The notes under the pieces: generated by a model
Databases searched by the model: none
Seen by the model: the letters and a program-made list of their open reading frames with translations, nothing else
Told to the model about the DNA's origin: nothing
Part shown: in pieces, positions 61,940 through 64,000 of the stretch
Layout: each line of letters starts with the position of its first letter
Position numbering within the stretch: position 1 is the stretch's first letter
NCBI GenBank assembly: GCA_963422445.2
Contig: OY729512.2
Location: 4,092,001-4,156,000, forward strand
Reading direction: 5' to 3'
Length of the DNA stretch: 64,000 nucleotides
From: G963422445 sp963422445
GTDB taxonomy: Bacteria > Pseudomonadota > Alphaproteobacteria > Thalassobaculales > Thalassobaculaceae
Position numbers and translations under genes: made by a program

Positions 61940-64000
61940 GGTCGGGCGACGAAGCTGGCAACCACCCGTTTCGGGCCAGCGTGATCGAATGTGATACTGA
62001 GAACAGTACCGTCCACGAGCGTTACCGTTCCCATACCGAGTTTCTGATGAAAAACCCGGTCGCCCACAGCAAAATCCGCCGCAGGCTCACCCGCACCCGG
62101 TGTCGGCCTGTTGCCTGGCAGGATCCCGTCTCGGCGCTGGTAACGAGGTTGCGACCGGGGGGCCGCCGCTATCGGAACCGCAGCCGGATCGAGATCCGGC
62201 TTCAGCTCGCTCTGTCTCAGCATCATGTCCCACAGACGTCGCGGGACGTCGACCGGTTTGATATGTTTCGCAGGAAGTTCGACGACAAACCTTGACGGGA
62301 ACGCATGACGATGCCCGGTGTAATAAAAACGTGTCGCTGCAAAGCTGACTTCCACGATCCGCCGCGCCCGGGTCAGCGCGACATAGGCGAGTCGTCGTTC
62401 TTCCTCAAGGCCATTGATCTCGTCCTCATCGATCGCCCTGCTGTTCGGAAACAGGCCGTCTTCCCATCCCGGCAGGAAAACGATATCGAATTCAAGGCCC
62501 TTGGCCGCATGCATGGTCATGATGCTGACTTGATCGGACACTCCCGAATCGGTATTCTCCATTACCAGACTGACATGCTCCAAAAACGCGCCGGCACTTT
62601 CGAATTCACCCGCGGCATTGATTAGTTCTTCAAGATTTTCGAGCCGGCCGGGCGCTTCGGGGCTCCTGTCGGCCTCAAGCATCGCTATGTAACCCGATTC
62701 CTCGAGAACAAGACGAACCAGCCCCGCCGTCGTCCTGTTCGGTTCAAGCTTGCGCCAGCGGTTGAAATCACCAATCATGCCGGCAAGAGCCCGGCGCGCA
62801 GCCGAACGCAACTGATCGGTCTCAAGCAATCTTGTCATTGCCGTCCAGAGCGACACAGTCTCGGTCCTGACGTACCGTTGCAACGGTTGCAGGCTTGCTC
62901 GACCGATCCCGCGTCGAGGCTTGTTGATAATCCGTTCCAGCGCAAGATCGTCTTCAGGCTGATGCAAGACCCGGAGATAAGCAATGGCGTCGCGAATCTC
63001 CATCCGTTCATAAAAGCGGGCACCACCAATCAGTTGATACGGGATTGCCCGGTCCAGAAAACTCTCTTCAATCTCCCGCGTCTGGGCGCCAGTCCGAACC
63101 AACACCGCTATTTCACGCAACGGCACATTTTCCCGCGAACGCCGTTCAATCTGATCCACAATCTTACGCGCCTCGTCCCGTCCATCATAGGTGGCACGAA
63201 GGATAATCTTTTCGCCAAGATTGCCATCAGTCCACAGGGTCTTGCCAAGCCGCCCCTTGTTGTGGGCGATCAGTCCAGAGGCGGTCGCCAGCACCCGTGA
63301 TGTCGACCGGTAATTCTGCTCCAGCCGGATCACCGCCGCGCCGGGAAAATCCGACTCGAATTTGAGGATGTTCCGCACTTCCGCGCCCCGCCAGCCATAA
63401 ATCGACTGATCGTCATCACCGACGCAGCAAATGTTTCGATGTTCCTGCGCCAGCAGGCGAAGCCAGAGATACTGAACAACATTGGTATCCTGGTATTCGT
63501 CAACAAGAATGTGGCTGAAACGCCGATGATAACGTTGAAGGATCTCGGGATAGTCGCGAAGCAATATCAGACAATGCAGGAGCAGATCGCCAAAATCGGC
63601 CGCATTCAGAGTCCGCAAACGTTCCTGATAGAGCTTGTAGATGTCCTTCATCTGCTTGTTGGCCGAATGAAAATCAGGATCGTCTTCCGAGATGTCATCC
63701 GGCCGCAAGGCACGGTCTTTCCAGCGTTGAATCACGCCGTTCAGATACCGGGCCGGCCACATTTTCGGGTCGAAATCCATCCCGTCCGTGACCTGCTTCA
63801 CCAGCCGAACCTGGTCGTCGGCGTCAAGAATCGTGAAATTCGACTTCAATCCGACGCAATCCGCGTTACTCCGCAGCATCCGCGCACCCATCGCATGGAA
63901 CGTACCGAGCCAAATCTGCTCGACCGCATCGCCGGTCATGGCGGCAACCCGTGCGCGCATTTCCTGTGCCGCCCTGTTGGTAAAGGTGACGGCGAGCACG
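61936..64000 (-). CDS. uvrD: UvrD/PcrA-type ATP-dependent DNA helicase, 5' end outside the window
   Basis: The visible 688 or so codons cover most of an SF1A helicase that unwinds 3'-to-5' in repair. Motifs in order: LAVTFTNRAAQEM (Ia), ILVDEYQDTNVVQY (II), CCVGDDDQSIYGWRGAE (III), IRLEQNYRSTSRVLATA (IV), VSIMTMHAAKGLEFDIVFLP (V) and RLAYVALTRARRIVEV (VI). The Walker A part (motif I) lies beyond base 64000. After motif VI there is a linker rich in Pro/Ala/Arg and a C-terminal Tudor-like tail (DFAVGDRVFHQKLGMGTV) as in PcrA/UvrD. It is followed by prmA with a four-base overlap. Confidence 0.95.
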   Translation of the reverse strand, partial: VLAVTFTNRAAQEMRARVAAMTGDAVEQIWLGTFHAMGARMLRSNADCVGLKSNFTILDADDQVRLVKQVTDGMDFDPKMWPARYLNGVIQRWKDRALRPDDISEDDPDFHSANKQMKDIYKLYQERLRTLNAADFGDLLLHCLILLRDYPEILQRYHRRFSHILVDEYQDTNVVQYLWLRLLAQEHRNICCVGDDDQSIYGWRGAEVRNILKFESDFPGAAVIRLEQNYRSTSRVLATASGLIAHNKGRLGKTLWTDGNLGEKIILRATYDGRDEARKIVDQIERRSRENVPLREIAVLVRTGAQTREIEESFLDRAIPYQLIGGARFYERMEIRDAIAYLRVLHQPEDDLALERIINKPRRGIGRASLQPLQRYVRTETVSLWTAMTRLLETDQLRSAARRALAGMIGDFNRWRKLEPNRTTAGLVRLVLEESGYIAMLEADRSPEAPGRLENLEELINAAGEFESAGAFLEHVSLVMENTDSGVSDQVSIMTMHAAKGLEFDIVFLPGWEDGLFPNSRAIDEDEINGLEEERRLAYVALTRARRIVEVSFAATRFYYTGHRHAFPSRFVVELPAKHIKPVDVPRRLWDMMLRQSELKPDLDPAAVPIAAAPRSQPRYQRRDGILPGNRPTPGAGEPAADFAVGDRVFHQKLGMGTVTLVDGTVLSITFDHAGPKRVVASFVARP

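Overview
The window reads as a chromosomal segment of a GC-rich alphaproteobacterium. Pointers are the infA-maf-rng-yacG block, the ~1,620-residue NAD-dependent glutamate dehydrogenase, DUF1127 and DUF1244 proteins, a TRAP transporter and a short RNase G-like protein without a zinc link. A Rhodospirillales-like marine or host-associated lineage is my guess, not a demonstrated fact. No tRNA, rRNA, CRISPR array, phage module or recognisable transcriptional regulator was seen.

The window is saturated with insertion sequences, many nested or back to back. Labels used below: A = ~1.5 kb element with a 379-residue DDE transposase and 4-bp target duplications (A1, A2, A3 and one 60-bp end remnant); B, D and H = IS5-like elements of ~0.85, 0.87 and 0.94 kb; C = IS630-like ~1.15 kb (four copies); E = IS4-like, 1,456 bp; F, G and J = IS1595-like; K = IS630-like; L = IS1380-like remnant; M = IS1634-like remnant. 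For most copies I could read both ends and the duplicated target.

Layout. 1-2.5 kb: IS1595 element J, broken by K and by a 14-bp tandem repeat. 2.5-4.3 kb: phytanoyl-CoA dioxygenase pseudogene holding H1. 4.4-6.8 kb: infA-maf-rng-yacG. 7-9.3 kb: puuE-type allantoinase and diaminopropionate ammonia-lyase, a nitrogen-salvage pair. 9.4-12.1 kb: A1, J2 remnant, B1. 12.2-17.9 kb: small unknown gene, Baeyer-Villiger-type monooxygenase, DUF1244, carboxylate-amine ligase, N-formylglutamate amidohydrolase-like, pyrF and a cut unknown gene. 18-21 kb: C1 and A2. 21-23.7 kb: enolase-superfamily pseudogene split by E. 23.8-26 kb: DMT permease and FIST sensor protein. 26-32.8 kb: inositol-type catabolic cluster (SDR, iolE and iolD leftward; iolG and a second Gfo/Idh dehydrogenase rightward), the last gene split near its 3' end by D1. 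32.8-35.3 kb: C2 and F inside G. 35.7-38.8 kb: MBL hydrolase, gamma-glutamyltransferase, glutathione S-transferase. 38.9-42.8 kb: uninterrupted IS island B2-C3-D2-H2 abutting the 3' end of the glutamate dehydrogenase gene. 42.8-48.7 kb: gdh and an NHL beta-propeller protein. 49.2-54.2 kb: second IS island (L, poly-C tract, A3 nested in D3, C4, M). 54.4-64 kb: TRAP permease pair, haloalkane dehalogenase-like, enoyl-CoA hydratase, aminopeptidase P, DUF1127, prmA and a uvrD-type helicase running off the right edge.

Functionally the host genes favour scavenging and catabolism of small organics (inositols, ureides, dicarboxylates or similar acids, xenobiotics, gamma-glutamyl compounds), with housekeeping blocks between. 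At least three catabolic genes (phyH, the enolase-superfamily gene, the second iol dehydrogenase) have been inactivated or altered by IS insertion, pointing to recent or continuing genome decay.
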